From the NCBI RefSeq assembly GCF_029227915.1, contig NC_079885.1, positions 21,756,001-21,820,000 of the forward strand: a DNA stretch of 64,000 bases. Direction: 5' to 3'. The notes under the pieces are model-generated. The model did no database searches and was not told the origin of the DNA. It saw only the letters and a program-made list of their open reading frames with translations. The translations under genes and the position numbers were made by a program. Source of the stretch: Hydractinia symbiolongicarpus. Taxonomy: Eukaryota > Cnidaria > Hydrozoa > Anthoathecata > Hydractiniidae. Of this stretch, positions 1 through 12,700 are shown one piece after another. The number at the start of each line of letters is the position of its first letter. Position 1 is the stretch's first letter.

Positions 1-198
1 ATATTTTGGCGCTTTTAGTGAAAATACTTCCTCGCACAATACTTCGCGAATAAGCTTTTTTGGCAAAATAATTTCTAACTTCTTATCAACTGAAAACTGC
101 AGAAAAGGAGTTGTAATTTCTTTAAATGCATCAGTGGGTGCAAGGTTGTATTATAAGAAAACGTTTTTCTCCACATCTATATATGTATGTACTTACAC

Positions 199-3100
199 CG
201 TCTCCTGATGACGATTGCAATAACGATGATAACGGCGATTGCCGCAATGCAACCAATAGCAACGCCGACTTTAATGACAACATCATTTTTGTGGCCGTTT
301 ATGGATGACTCTGATTCATAAATGAAAATAAAGTTAGTCAGTAGTGTGCTATACAACAAACACAGTTTAAAGAAGTCGACGTAATGTTTTGACTCTCAGT
401 AAGGCTTCTTATTCAAGGGCTGCTTTTATAGGAAGAGGGTGGGGCAGGGTGGGGCGCTTGTTGTAATTAGATTATTATCTCTGGTACTCAAGTACAATAA
501 ATGATACGGAGGAGTTGCTCAATCTTAAAAGTGAAACTTGAAAGAAGAAAAAAAATAGAGAAATATAAATATTAATATTTTGAAATGATTTAAAAAGATT
601 CCTTGTGAAAAATGAAAAAAATAACTGTGTTTATTACTTTAAATTTGGATAAGCGCCCCTCTGGCTAAGAAATGGTGTAGAACGCTAAAGGGTACTTGAC
701 ATAGTTAACCATCATATCGTTGCAACAGAGAAAAATGACTGATCTAAGATAGTATAGTCAATTTGCTAAGTTACCTAGTGTTTTGAAGTACCAATCATGT
801 GCCCTAAATACTCGATTAGGCCCCCTGTGGATTTATTTGTCAGAAATGAAATGATTGAGCATTTTGAAACAGGGGGCTTATTGGAAGGGTGAGATTTCTA
901 AGTGGCAACTTTAATGGTCACCATTCAGAGATAATTTATTGAATTTCTTTGTTTAAGAAGGAAAAATGTGAAAACCAAATTATCCAAAGGCGGAAATTTT
1001 CTCTCGCTTGACGAAATGGTTATGACTGTATACAACTGCTACTGAGGAAAAAATGTGCAAGCCTAACCATAGAGTATTTTTCTTCCACAATAAATGTATT
1101 GAACTCAAGTAAACTTCAATGGGGTTTATTCAAAGGGAGAGCTTATTGGAAGGAGAGGATTATTTACGGTATCAAATACCCTTCATACCCTTCGTTGGTC
1201 CAATATTGTCAAATTTTGTGGAAGTCATTTGAGTAGTTGGAATATCGGGTGTTGTTGTTGAACAAGTTGTTGTTGATGGAGTTGCAGTAGTGGTCGTTAT
1301 ATTTTCTAAAATAAAAGAATAACTTGAAATAAACTTGATACTTACAGGACCAGAGATTTTGTCCCTTTAGCGACGTGTCCCTCTTGGAGATTTGTTTTGC
1401 TAATTTTTGAGAAAAACGTGGGAACATTTTGCTCCAAAGTCGGAGATCCATTGGATATGTCATATTACCCTTTACACCTCCCTAGTTGGCAAAGAAACAA
1501 TTATGAAAGACAATTTGGCTTGAAGAAATAAAATTTTGCTCAATAGAAAAGTTTTTAGAAATTTTGGGTAGTAACATGAAAGTATTGTAAACAGGTGTTT
1601 AGACCATAGACTCTTTTTTATGACTATGTTTAGATAAAAAGAGAAACAATAAAATCTTGATTCCTGATATTCTTTGTTTGCTTTATAGAAGTAAATTCTG
1701 GGGAAATAGTTTCGTGGGACCTGAAGGAGGTGTCGCTTTGAAAACTGTCTGCTTTAGAAAGGTTTTAATATAATGGTTTATTAGGAAATTGTTCCAGAGT
1801 AACATTTTTTTAAGAATGTCTGCTTTAGAGAATGTCCGCTTTAACGAAAGCAAAGCTTTGCTAAGTCCGACCCATATACGTTTTACTCTCGTAACTTACC
1901 TACAATACAATCGCTTGTTACATTCATCCAACCATCAAGGCAAACTTTTTCTCCAGTTTTTTCATCGCAAGTATAATGTCCCGTCGCGTTGTCTTGTGGT
2001 ACGCAATATAGCTTGGTACAGTCGGGTAGAACGTAGTTCGGAATGCAACTTTTTCTATATAGCAAAGATCAGGTCATATAAATGATTTTTTATTCCTTAC
2101 AGAAACCCTTTTTATTACAATCTGCTGTTAAATCATTTTTGGTTGGAACTCCTAACACTCAATATTTTAAATCTCATCGCTACTAAACATGGCAGCGTTT
2201 TCTAAATTTTAATTGGTTATTGAAAGTAATAAGCGCTGCAAAGAGTATGCTGACTCCTTTTAACTTTCAAAGCTACCAAAATTGCGGACGTTGCGGCCTG
2301 AAAAAAGATCTAATGCGCATGTTCAGATACTGAAACTTCTGGATGGCAGCTATTTTTGTCTTATTGTTGTTTTCTCGTCGTCAAAAATCATCAAACTTAG
2401 AAAGCGCAAAGAATAGTTACCATTTTACAGGCTTCAATTTTCAAACATGGCTCCGCAATTATGGTTTTATTCCTGTTTTAGTGTACTTGAAGACTTGGTA
2501 AAGAAATTTTTGGCAGATTTGTCTGTCAGTGATTATTGAAATTTTGAAATGTGGTTGTTTTTGGCCAAATTCTTGAAAACTTAAAGGGGCTACGGTTAAA
2601 ATGCTTACATTCCGTGCGCACATATTAAAAATCCAACGCGTTTTGCGCAATGAACAGACCAGCGCACTTTGCTCGCTGGTTCAAAATATTTTCGAAAAGT
2701 ATATCACAAAGAAATATTTCAGCGAGACTCATTCTAGATGAAAGCATGACCAAGGCTGGAGAAGATAACAATTCTAGATATATCTATATGTTCGAGTCTG
2801 TAAATTACATATATGTCGAAAAAATACCCAGTTTGATTTTCGCAGCCATCATCTCGACTTTCGGGTAAGTCACTAACGTCGAAAACCAACAGCCGTTCCG
2901 TAGCCCATAAAAAAATACAGTTGGTGGATGATATCGCTTTAAATTAGTCAATGTTTAGGCCAGGTGTACACCGTTGAAAATGCTAGTTTCAGTTTCTGCA
3001 AGGTCAAGGTAAGGCTGTTTTTCACTTCTGGAAAATTTCCCGCTGAACAAAACTGACAAGATAATGTCGATAATTTCCACTTTATTTTAATGCGCATATT

Positions 3101-5360
3101 TTAACCTATAGTCTACATTAGACGAACAATTTAAAACTCATTTAATTTACAGCTTAAGTAACACAACTAACGTGACTTAGCGCCTAGTGTGGACCGGGCT
3201 TAAATATACAAAGTAATCAATGTGTCACGGCAATAACCTCGATTCCAGGATCTGTTGTCTCATTTTATATATCTGACTGCGAGACGAACATTTTTTTCTC
3301 CACCTATCAGTAAGCGCAGCGCCAGTGAGAGACAAAAAGCTCTGGGCACGAAACTAGTAAATCAGTATACCACAATTCGTTCTTTTTTAGAGCCAATAAA
3401 ATAACCTGACTTTTAAAGACCTAACTTCGCAGTAAACATTGTAAGCATGGACAACAAAAGCATCGAACATCCAAGCTATGGTGTGGCTATAAAAATGTTG
3501 TACTTGTGGCTGTGATATTTGACATTTGGAAGTTTTTCCTAGAAATTTTTTTCAATGTTGTATGTGTTAAGATTGGAACTTACATGACCTTCAGGTCAAG
3601 CTTCTTAACCTGGAAATTGTTACCGGAAGACATGTTGAATTCTTGTTGGTAGATTTTGGCTTGAATATTTTGCAAAACATGGAGCTGAGTATTGAAACGT
3701 GCCACCAGATCTCTTCGTTGACTGACAATGTTATACACCTCGATATTGATATCCAATTTTTCCTTAAAATAAAATTTGTTGAGTAATTATTCTCATTTTT
3801 TGTCATGGGTGGAAAGAAATACAAAGATAGGAGAATAATTGAATGATTGGGTGAATGAATGAACGAATGAATAAATAATTGGCATGCATGAACGAACGTT
3901 TTTACACTGGGCATTTATAGCAGTGTTGAAACGGAGAATGTAAATAGTACTCAACGCCTAAGGACCTTTTTTTATTTTTTTAGCGCAAAACAGAAGATAG
4001 CGAACCATTTTTCTTCCCAGGGCTATTTGAGATATACCTAGAGGTCTGAGCTTAAAAGAACTCCTACTGATATTTCACACAACTCAGTCGGCAGTCACGA
4101 TGAAAAAATCAAGAAAGTTTTTGGTACAAAATGGAAAACACATAGAGTAAAACGAGGGAGATAAGCCCTGGGATTATCTAATATTAAATGGGTTTTTTCA
4201 GAGGAATTATACGCTAGTGGGCCACTCTCGTCCCCAGGGTGCTTTGTCTTTTTGATATAAGAAAATTCGACGAAAAATATTTTTCGACGTTATCTCTCAT
4301 ATCAAGAAAGCAAAAAACCCTGGGGACGAGGGTGTCTAGTAGGCGTATAATTCCTCTGAAAAAAGCCATTCAATATTAGATAATCCCAGGGCTCATCTGT
4401 ATTCAATCTCTGCGTGATTTTATAGCCTGTTACAGACACATAAAATGCAATAGATAACGAACGGGCGGACCCGTCATCCGACTAGTATATCGAGAAATAG
4501 ATAAGTGACAAAATAAAAGCAAACAATGAATGGATGCATCAGCATAAAAAACAAATTAATATATGTACCGGCCAAACATTGAGCAACTTCTCTACTGGAT
4601 TCTGAAGGTTATTTTCTAAGCCAAGATGAAATCCAAATACATCGAAGTAGAAGCCTTCTGTCTCGACTTTTGCGTAATTACACGCTGCAGCGATGGATGG
4701 ATCCGTGATGCAAACGTCAAATTCATTGTCGCATTTATGACGACAATCACTTGTTTCAATTTGACAGCATTTACTGTCGGCTGTCGTGTGGTGTGGGTTG
4801 CTATAGGATACGAAAAAAATGTCGATCTTTTTGTTGCATTCTGTCGACTATAATATAGAGATTAAAAATGGATATGATATGATCAACCTCGTCCCCAGGG
4901 CTCTTTTTTAACTTGATTTCATTGATATTTTGATACCAATATCAAAAAATGAAAAAAGAACTTTGGAGACAAGGGTGTATTAACGCATCAAAAACTGAAT
5001 AAGAACCCTGGTAACGAAGTTTGAACATGATAAAATATGATACGGTGGACAAACACTGTTTTCCTTTTAATTTATTTATTTATTGCCGGATTTCCCCTCA
5101 TACTGTTTATCTATCTCAAACTTTCTCTATCTTGAACAAATAACTTCCAGTCCCGTGCAAGTTCGAGGTAGGGAAATTTCACTACCAGAAAAACTGAGTT
5201 GGGTTGGAAGTTAGTTGATTACATCCTGAGTAGTGTTATTTTTAATGTTAATGTTGAAAAAGACAATGCTGAAGTTTACCATCATGTTAAAAATACGCGC
5301 ACACATTCGTACCTGTAAATAGCTAAACAAAAAGATCAACATAAAAGCGATGTTCAGCAT
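199..5360 (-). CDS. EGF-less DSL-domain membrane protein (Notch-ligand-like), 3' end not resolved
   Basis: Six exons read on the minus strand: 5360-5313, 4847-4569, 3762-3584, 2054-1900, 1305-1189 and 310 to about 199, all with GT/AG borders and matching phases. Exon 1 encodes a signal peptide (MLNIAFMLIFLFSYLQ). Exons 2-3 form an MNNL-like domain with CC at residues 43-44 and a CRHKC...C pattern. Exon 4 is a full DSL domain: six Cys (172, 181, 186, 198, 207, 218), GHYTCD, GW at 210-211. A Thr-rich stalk of about 45 residues and a helix near 270-294 followed by RR(R) come next. DSL proteins bind Notch in trans; this one has no EGF repeats between DSL and membrane. The cytoplasmic tail is not identified: the last donor may be CG|GTG or CGGT|GTAAGT. 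An in-frame ATG at 5408 is an alternative start, but it gives a poorer signal peptide. Domain assignment is by recognised pattern; function is inferred. Confidence 0.8.
1900..2054 (-). other. DSL-domain exon of the left gene
   Basis: This 155-nt exon enters at phase 2 and leaves at phase 1. It encodes YVLPDC, then YC, GHYTC, a Cys before LDGW, and a final Cys: the standard six-Cys DSL spacing. The corresponding exon of the right-hand gene (58370-58518) has the same phases and the same LPDC, GHYTCD and GW.NV landmarks. Confidence 0.85.
3235..3353. mobile_element. MITE, CCTCG-termini family, in intron 3 of the left DSL gene
   Basis: Starts AACCTCGATTCCAGGATCTG and ends with an imperfect inverted copy (GCTCTGGGCACGAAAC). 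The inside (CTATCAGTAAGC, GCGCCAGTGAGA) recurs at 55414-55515, which marks a subfamily. Confidence 0.6.
4159..4398. mobile_element. large palindromic MITE in intron 1-2 region of the left DSL gene
   Basis: Two arms of about 115 nt are near-perfect inverted copies: AGCCCTGGGATTATCTAATA at the left end, mirrored by TAGATAATCCCAGGGCT at the right, around a centre of CGAAAAATATTTTTCG. The 5' side of each arm also contains CTCGTCCCCAGGG, the terminus of a smaller MITE family, so one palindrome sits inside another. It lies in the second intron of the gene (between exons 4847-4569 and 3762-3584). Confidence 0.75.
4884..5024. mobile_element. MITE, CCTCG-termini family, in intron 1 of the left DSL gene
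   Basis: Begins CAACCTCGTCCCCAGGGCTC and ends AACCCTGGTAACGAAGTTTG, an inverted copy. A further internal pair, ATTGATATTTTGATA and TACCAATATCAAAAAAT, forms a hairpin core. Confidence 0.65.
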
Positions 5361-6619
5361 CTTGAAAGCGCTTGTAAAACTTTCTTTCCTCTCAGAAAAG
5401 TGTGGCATTCTTGAATTACAATTAATTTTAATGATATTTTTTAATTGAGTTTTCTGTGTGTTAAAAATAATTTAAGCCACACTAATTATATCTCTTCAGT
5501 TAACTATGCACATGAACGCGTATTTTGTTATTGTAGCTAGGCAAGTGTTTTTTGTATCCCTTAACCTCCCGTTTTACCTTTTAAACTTTCTAAGCACTAT
5601 CCATCCCATGTATTGTTTAACTATAGCAAACATGACATATATGTAGATTGCGCTTTAAAAGTTAGGAATGTAACCTCGCCTCCAGGGCTTCTTTGTTGCT
5701 TTCTGGCGCGAAAGACATTTAAAGATGGTACCTCATTTATAACATCAATACACCTAAAAACCGACATTTTGCACCCTTCCACTTTGTTTTTAAAAGTCAC
5801 AGTAGTTTTTCGAGTTGTCCCTGTCACAAAAACATTTTTCCATATAACGTCTGCTTAACATCAAAATGGTAGCGAAGTAATGAGTACAAAGTAATAATCA
5901 AAAGAGTCTTTAAAAACTTTTAATTCTTCCATACCTTTAAAAATAAAAGCATTAAGCCAAACCAGCTCAGAATTAAATTTATATCCATAGTCTTTCTTTC
6001 TTACAATACTATGAGACCACAGAAATTTCAGAGAAGTATTAAAAACAAATTTTACAAGTGCTTAAATAAAAAGTGTTATTTTAAGAAAGAGAAAGTGCGA
6101 TAAATATCCGTAATACTTTGGAAGTTTGTTTAGCGTGAGGTTGTAATCTACTTTCGTCGTTATGCTGGAAACAAAAAGATTTAAGAACGTAATGGTTCTT
6201 TTGTAAACAAATTTTAACATACCGATGCTACTTTTATGTAAATGAATAAACTAAGTAAATAAATAAGCAAACCGAAAATTTGTTGACGTAAAAACTTAAA
6301 CCCACGTGTAACATCCTCGAGCATTTTAAAAACGCAAAGGAGAAATTCACCATTGCCCAGAAGTTCTGTTTTCCCGCCAAAACATTTCCTTTGAGCTTTT
6401 TTACGTCGGGATAACCACCATCAGAAAGAAAGACAAACAGGCTCGGGGACGAGGTTGTGATGAACAATTTAATAAATTGCATTGTATGTAAAATCCACCA
6501 AACCAAATAGCTATACAATGGGACTAGCAATATTAATGAAGATCAAAATCAAAGAACAGTAGGAATTTGTCTCCCTTCGTCCAGCTTTCGCTATTGACCT
6601 ACCTATGTTATCTTTGTTA

Positions 6620-7320
6620 CCTTAAGTGAATAAAATTTCGCGAGGACTAATTTTCGCTGATTGGTCATTTCCAAATATTTTTAGTGCGAAAAAATTTTCG
6701 CGAATCAACCACTCTCTAATTTTTCGCGAGGATTTATTTTCGCGAATCAAAAGCGAGTACTCATTTTAAAAAAATCACTGCTTTTTCAAGGAGGTCTGGA
6801 GATTGTGTTGGAAGTGACGGTCACCATTCCGGCTAGTATTAAAGGCCATTTGCTGTTGTAACGCTATAAAGAAATGATACAAGAACTCTAGTGTGAACCG
6901 AAAGACGAAGTTATAACAGGTAGTTTTATTGAGAAGGATCCTAATGCCAACGTTCAGTTTGATGTACAGCCGAAATCAAAAAGTAAAACGGATCCTGTCC
7001 AAAAAGCCGCAAAATGCAAGAGACTTAAATATTGATTCATGTATGCTGCAAGCACGAGGCAAAAACAAAAAAGATCACAACTGACAGGACTTTTCGACGT
7101 TGATTAGATGCCCTGTGCCCACAGAATTCTAGGGGAAAAAAAGAGATGAAGAAAAAAATGTTATTCTCAAAATTTTCGCGAGGATTTATTTTTGCGAATG
7201 AGCCATTTTATAATTTCACGAGGATTTATTTTCGCGAATTAGGCTTTTTCAAACTTTTCGCGTACTTATTTTCGTGAATTTGGCGGAAATTTGCGAAAAT
7301 TAATCCACGTATGGTACATT
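6620..7320. mobile_element. TTTTCGCGAA-rich repeat element with a decayed coding core
   Basis: Both ends carry repeated blocks of TTTTCGCGAGGATTTATT and TTTTCGCGAAT in mirrored order (6630-6760 and 7175-7315). Between them one frame reads CEPKDEVITGSFIEKDP and then QPKSKSKTDPVQKAAKC with stops and breaks before it, so a former coding region seems to have decayed. The element type is not identified. Confidence 0.5.
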
Positions 7321-7896
7321 AAGAAAAAGGAAAACTTCCATGTTCTTTATCTTTCTCTATGGTGTCATAAATTTATCGAATAACAATTTTCCCTGAGCCA
7401 ATTTGCGCGAAAAAAAAAGTTCCAAACAAAAAAAAGAGAAAAAATTCAAGGCGCAAAGAATTTGTTACCAAGGAGCTTTTATTCGAGATTCTGTACAATT
7501 CAAGCTGTAGGAAGATTTGCTTTTCACATACAGTTATGAAATATTTTTGAACAATATTTTCTCTATTAAAAGAGGAAAAGAAATATATGCCATTTTTTGG
7601 AAAAATCTTAACAAAACAGAAGATCTATAAAAAAACTAAGGAAGCGTTAGTTAAAATTTGATTGTATTAGTCCCTAAAAAAAATACCAGTGAGATGGAAT
7701 GCTTTTTGAGCTTGGAATTATCTAAATGGAGATTGCCTTGGAAGTTACAAACCCGTTCCTACGGCATGTTACCTATTTAATAGCTGGAAGGACTCGGGGC
7801 TTCAAGACCCAGGGGACGACGTTGGGGACACAGAATAAAGGGTATAATGTTTAGGCACGCTTATCTTGTAGGAAAATATTTTTACCTTACAAAGGC

Positions 7897-8032
7897 CAAC
7901 CCTGTTCCCAGAGAATTTTTCCTTTTTGATTAATTTCATAGCCTTGTTGGTAATAACAGCTCATGGGCAACAAGATCCTTTTCGTCGCTATCAACTTCAT
8001 CAACAAATCAAAATGTCCTAGGAATGAGGTTA
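7897..8032. mobile_element. MITE, CCTCG-termini family
   Basis: CAACCCTGTTCCCAGAGAAT at the left and ATGTCCTAGGAATGAGGTT at the right are inverted copies, about 136 bp overall. Confidence 0.6.
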
Positions 8033-8267
8033 AAAACATTTGTATATGTCAGCGACAGGCTATCGTGCAACTGAGAATTTTTCAAAACAAATTGATGAAA
8101 ATTTTCTGTTAGTTCATGGTACACACTAAATGCACGTTTCATAATTGTCGAAAATCGATGTTACAAATTGTGCCGACAGGTAGCTAGAGCTTAACGCAAA
8201 AAACGCAACAAGCTCAAATTTTGTGTTGGCTGGGTAGATTTCACCTGATTAATTTTACGTTAACAAA

Positions 8268-8354
8268 CAACTTCGTTTCCAACGCCTGTTGTCTGTTTTA
8301 TATCAGAACGGTCAGAACATATAAAAACAACAATAGGCGCTAGAAACGAGGTTG
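8268..8354. mobile_element. short MITE with ~32-bp terminal inverted repeats
   Basis: CAACTTCGTTTCCAACGCCT matches, in reverse complement, the right end GGCGCTAGAAACGAGGTTG; the pairing continues inward through TGTTGTCTGTTTT. Total length 87 bp. Confidence 0.65.
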
Positions 8355-9507
8355 GACAAACCAGTACTTTTTTAAGTCGCATGACTTGATGCATTGAACG
8401 AGCTCTACCCCTACATACAGAAATACATTAAGGTGTGTATGTAGCTTTATTTGGGTTGCTTTAACATACAGATAAAAATCCGCAGTGACATTACAACTGA
8501 ACATGGTTTTCTTTAACCGCCCAATTTAAAAGTGCAACAACCGCAAGCAGTCTCTTTATTTCGCAACAACGCCCTTCAATTAAGGTGCAATGCGCGCCAG
8601 ATATTACTGTGGTTTACCAGAATAAATACTAAATATAGCCAGTTTACCTGAAAATTTGACGTTTTTATTGTATAAAACTTTTTAGCGTCATTTGATAAAG
8701 AAAAATTACACCCTATCTCTCGTGATCTTCCACAGTACATTTTTACTATAGGGAATATTAAATATATATAAAATCTAGCTCTCTTCCTTTATAAATAAAA
8801 TCTAAATATTAAAGGCGACAGTAAGTACAAAAATTAACGTGTAAATCCAACCTTAAAAACTAATAACCAGTTACACAAAACAAAAAAAAAATGCTAAAAA
8901 AGCGTTACATGATTTTATCTTGTCACCCTTAAGTGACGAAATTTTGATTAGAAAGAGAAAATTAGGACAAAAAATTGTGACAGACTGTTATCTAGTTGGG
9001 TAGAATATTCAGAGATCTTTATAGCTCAAATGAGAGCTTTAAACAGGGTATATCCCTCGATATTAACGAGGTTATCCACATAAAATATAAATCACTTTAC
9101 TACGTAAATGTGTGGTCCGATTAGTTACCATTTTTAAAAAAACCTTATTTGAAAAATGCCACTTTAGATGTCAATAATATTGTGCAAAACTAAGAAACAA
9201 AGGACATAAATACTATCCTGTTCTATTGGTAAGATTTGAATTTATATCCTTTTACAGGTAAATGGTGAATATTGACCACGTGTCAAAAACTTGAAATGCG
9301 AACGTAAATATCTTCTTCAAAAAAAATTTTTTTAAAGACTTCTTAAACAATTTTCTGGGCTCTAGAATTATCTTTATTACCTCGGATTACCTTCAAAGTT
9401 ATTCGGTCTCAAAAATCTTCCAAATAATTAACTAACATTCGCAGCATAACAGAAATAAGTATACGCATAGTGGCAAATAAAAAATGCAGTACAAAGCTAT
9501 GGTGTTT

Positions 9508-9513
9508 TTTTAT
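9508..9513 (-). promoter_or_regulatory. candidate polyadenylation signal, FAM210
   Basis: AATAAA on the minus strand, about 230 nt past the FAM210 stop codon. Other A-rich hexamers are nearby, so the exact site is uncertain. Confidence 0.4.
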
Positions 9514-9740
9514 TCAAACTTGTCAACTCACATTATATGGCAGAGCAGTCGTAAACAAAATAACACCCGTTTTAAATCGCAACGTATGAGATCATGCCTA
9601 TAGTAATGTCTCTTCTTCTTCTTCTTGCCCAAAAATTAAACTCAAATAATTATACAAGCAAAGAGAGCTCGAAGAACAACACGATTGCCAAATGTGAACA
9701 TTATCAAAATAGATAAAAAAAATCCGGATATATAGACAAG

Positions 9741-12700
9741 TTATTTCTTAGCTGGTATCTTTAGTAATCCAATCTGTCGAAGTTTCTTTACAATCAGTGG
9801 AGTGCAGGTGACTGTGGCGAAAATACGCAGTGGCATAAAAACTTTGTGACAAGCATATGCAATAACGAAAGTCGTAGCACCTCCAGCAACAGTAGCTTGT
9901 GTTGAAGCTTCTGTGATTAAATTTAACTTTTGCATTAGTCCAACAACGTCGATACCACTTAAACAAAAACAAGAAACACTGATTTTAGAATCAATGAACT
10001 CCTAAAAGCTAAAAAATATATTTTTTTACTGTGCACGATATTCCTTTATGAAAAGTTAATACAAAATTACAAAAAAAATCCTGTATTAATAAGTTGGTTA
10101 TGTTGTAAAACTTAGTGTTCAGTGACACGAAGATCATGCATGATCAATTTGTTAATAACACACCTAACTTTTAGGCTTTAAAGGTAAAAAATAAGAACAT
10201 ACAAACAAAATGCTTTTTCTTATTCTAGTGTTTTTATAGTCATTAATATAAATTTTAGTCCTTTGTTATCTTCCCAACACATATTAACTTTGTTATTTTT
10301 TAATCAAAATTCAACCTGAATTAACGATTTAACTGAAATTTAAAGTTTCTCTTTAAAAATGAATTCATACACAATTGATGGCAAAAAACATCTTAATAAT
10401 ACTTATTAATGGCAATTTATTAACAAAAATGTCAAAAAATAAAATGTTTAGCTGATGCTTCCTTAGTTTCCTATGTCTATAGAATTCAAAATCATTTTAT
10501 TTCCACCTTCTAAGTTATTGCAAGCTCGCGGGCTTGTATTAAAACGCAAATGTGTCCTACAAGAATGGAAATTTTGCCTCTCTGAGCACCGACACAGGGG
10601 TAGTCGTGTGTTCGAATCTCTTCTTGGTAACTATTTTTTTTTTTTTTTTTTTTTTTGCTGTTATAAATTTTATTTTTTAAAAAGATAAGTGTTCAAAAGC
10701 ATTATTTAACTAACTGGTAAAGTAAAGGTGCTTTCACCCAAGTTTACAAAAGTGAATGTAGGCAGAATTAAGGTCTCCTGGAATGGTCTGCAAAAAATAA
10801 AATTTCCACAACATTACGTAAGAGAGAAACGGAGACGCTCCACCATATCAATTTCCTTCAGTGTATTAATCTTCTGCGGTATAGTCAACGGGGGTAAAAA
10901 AGAACAAAATTTAGAAACTTTCAGTTTAAATAAAAACTGCATATATTCTGACTTTTTTTGTTGTTGCCAAAAGTAAGAATAAGGATAGGGAAACAATACC
11001 AAAAAAGGTTGATCAAATTTCTTTTAGAGAAGTATGAAATTTTTTGAAAATTGTGATGTTTTTTTTTAAACCAAGAATGGGGTAAAAAAGAATAATTGAA
11101 AGTTAAAAATATATAATTTTTACCCCAACTGTATATTTTTTTTACCCCGATGTCCATAAAGTACATTTTCCAGAAGTTAACACACAACATAAAGTTAGAA
11201 CAAAAGATTAGATATATATATGTATGAAGATAGTTGTTGAAAATACGAAATGCACATAAGAAATGATATTAAAATGTAGCTCAGTAATATATCCAAGTAG
11301 AAAAATGGATGCATATTTAAGTTAAGTTTGAAGAATGTTCAGGTTCGATTCCTGTATCAAGCAATATTCACAGTATATATAGTTTAGTAATGGTAAATGG
11401 CACCCATAGCTTGATAGCCAGCAAGTCTTCATCTCAGATAATGCACAAATAAGACATTAATTCAAATTAATCATATATTACTGAAGTTTTGATTTTGATA
11501 CAATTTCTGCAACAAATACAAACTTATCTTAACAAAAGAACTAATAATATCAAGAGTGTATATATACTGTTAACTGTAACTTTTCATTTGAGTCCTTGCT
11601 TTGGGATTTCATGAAATTTCTTCATCACTTCCTTCTCAATTTCAAAGGTCATGTGCGCCTTTTTACGACTCGCATATGTAAGATTTGGGATACAAGGACC
11701 AGCAAAACAAAGTTTTGCATCAACTATTCCTTTGTCTTCTTTCATCGGCCAATCCCATTTTAAGTGAGAAGGGTCACTTGAATTTTCTACTTTCTTGAGA
11801 AACTGCATTTTCACCTGATCAGCATTTGCTTCAACATCTTCAGCAAAAACCTTCAAAAGCTTGCCCCAATAATAGGTTCTAGGCTTTGTCCAGAATACAG
11901 CGAAGAATTTTCCAATGTTGTGATCATCTAAATGATCAAGGGTAGAGGTAGTGTTTTCTTGGCCTTGGTAATCGGTGTTTTCTTGGCCTTGGTGATCGGT
12001 GTTTTCTTGGCCTTGGTGATCAGCGGTTTCTTTTTTATCATTGGCTTCATTAATAACTCCTTGGTTTTCATTGTCTGACTCTCCTGGGATATCTACATCT
12101 TCACCACTTCCCTCCTCTTCTGATTCAGTGTCATCACGTACCATGCCCATAAGCATTTTTCGGAAATCATGGCCCCTGTTTTTATATTGTTTATTGGTCA
12201 GCGCCGTCAGGTAGCTGATCTTTCATTTCAGTTTGCCTTTTTGTGTTCGTGTGTTATTCTGTCCGTCCCTAGTCAGCTTCCCGACCACCTTATTACCGCC
12301 TACTTAATCCAAAGGCCGTTTTCCACTCATCAGCCAATCAGGATGCAGGAATCATGAGTTACCAGAACCAAACGACATTTTAAAAGAAAGACACTGATCT
12401 GATCTGATCTGAAATACAGCTAAAATATAAATAAAACAAAATATATTTCTGGTTTTGGCTGTCCGACTGGTAGCTACGTCTCCGTACACTGAAGATCTCA
12501 CTGGTTTTGTTGTTCGTTGACCATTTTCAAGGCAAGTTATTCTACTTATCTATTTATTGTTTTATAGCTAGCTAGCTATTAGGTAGCTACTGTTAATGCA
12601 TTTAAGTATTCCCAAACCTCAACAGGTTTCTAATTTTTGCCAGTCGCACTGCATATAATAAGCTAGCTAGCTAGCTATATATTAACTGAAATATAGCTAG

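Larger units (their letters stand above)
5409..9740. other. intergenic stretch between the left DSL gene and FAM210
   Basis: No convincing exon was found. The stretch holds a TTTTCGCGA-rich element (6620-7320), CCTCG-type MITE ends near 5671, 6448 and 7785, and two complete MITEs (7897-8032 and 8268-8354). The rest is AT-rich unique-looking sequence. Confidence 0.6.

Noticed and set aside
1-89. Possible cytoplasmic-tail exon of the left DSL gene (minus strand, open for 29 codons after a TTTTCAG acceptor)
   Set aside because: The frame works only with one of two donor choices, the peptide does not resemble the right gene's tail, and the sequence contains TTCGCGAA words typical of a repeat.
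126-308. Plus-strand ORF near the left edge
   Set aside because: Shadow of the minus-strand transmembrane exon (310 to about 199).
4626-4853. Plus-strand ORF of 75 codons
   Set aside because: It is the opposite-strand shadow of the MNNL exon of the left DSL gene, which has splice sites, phase and Cys pattern.
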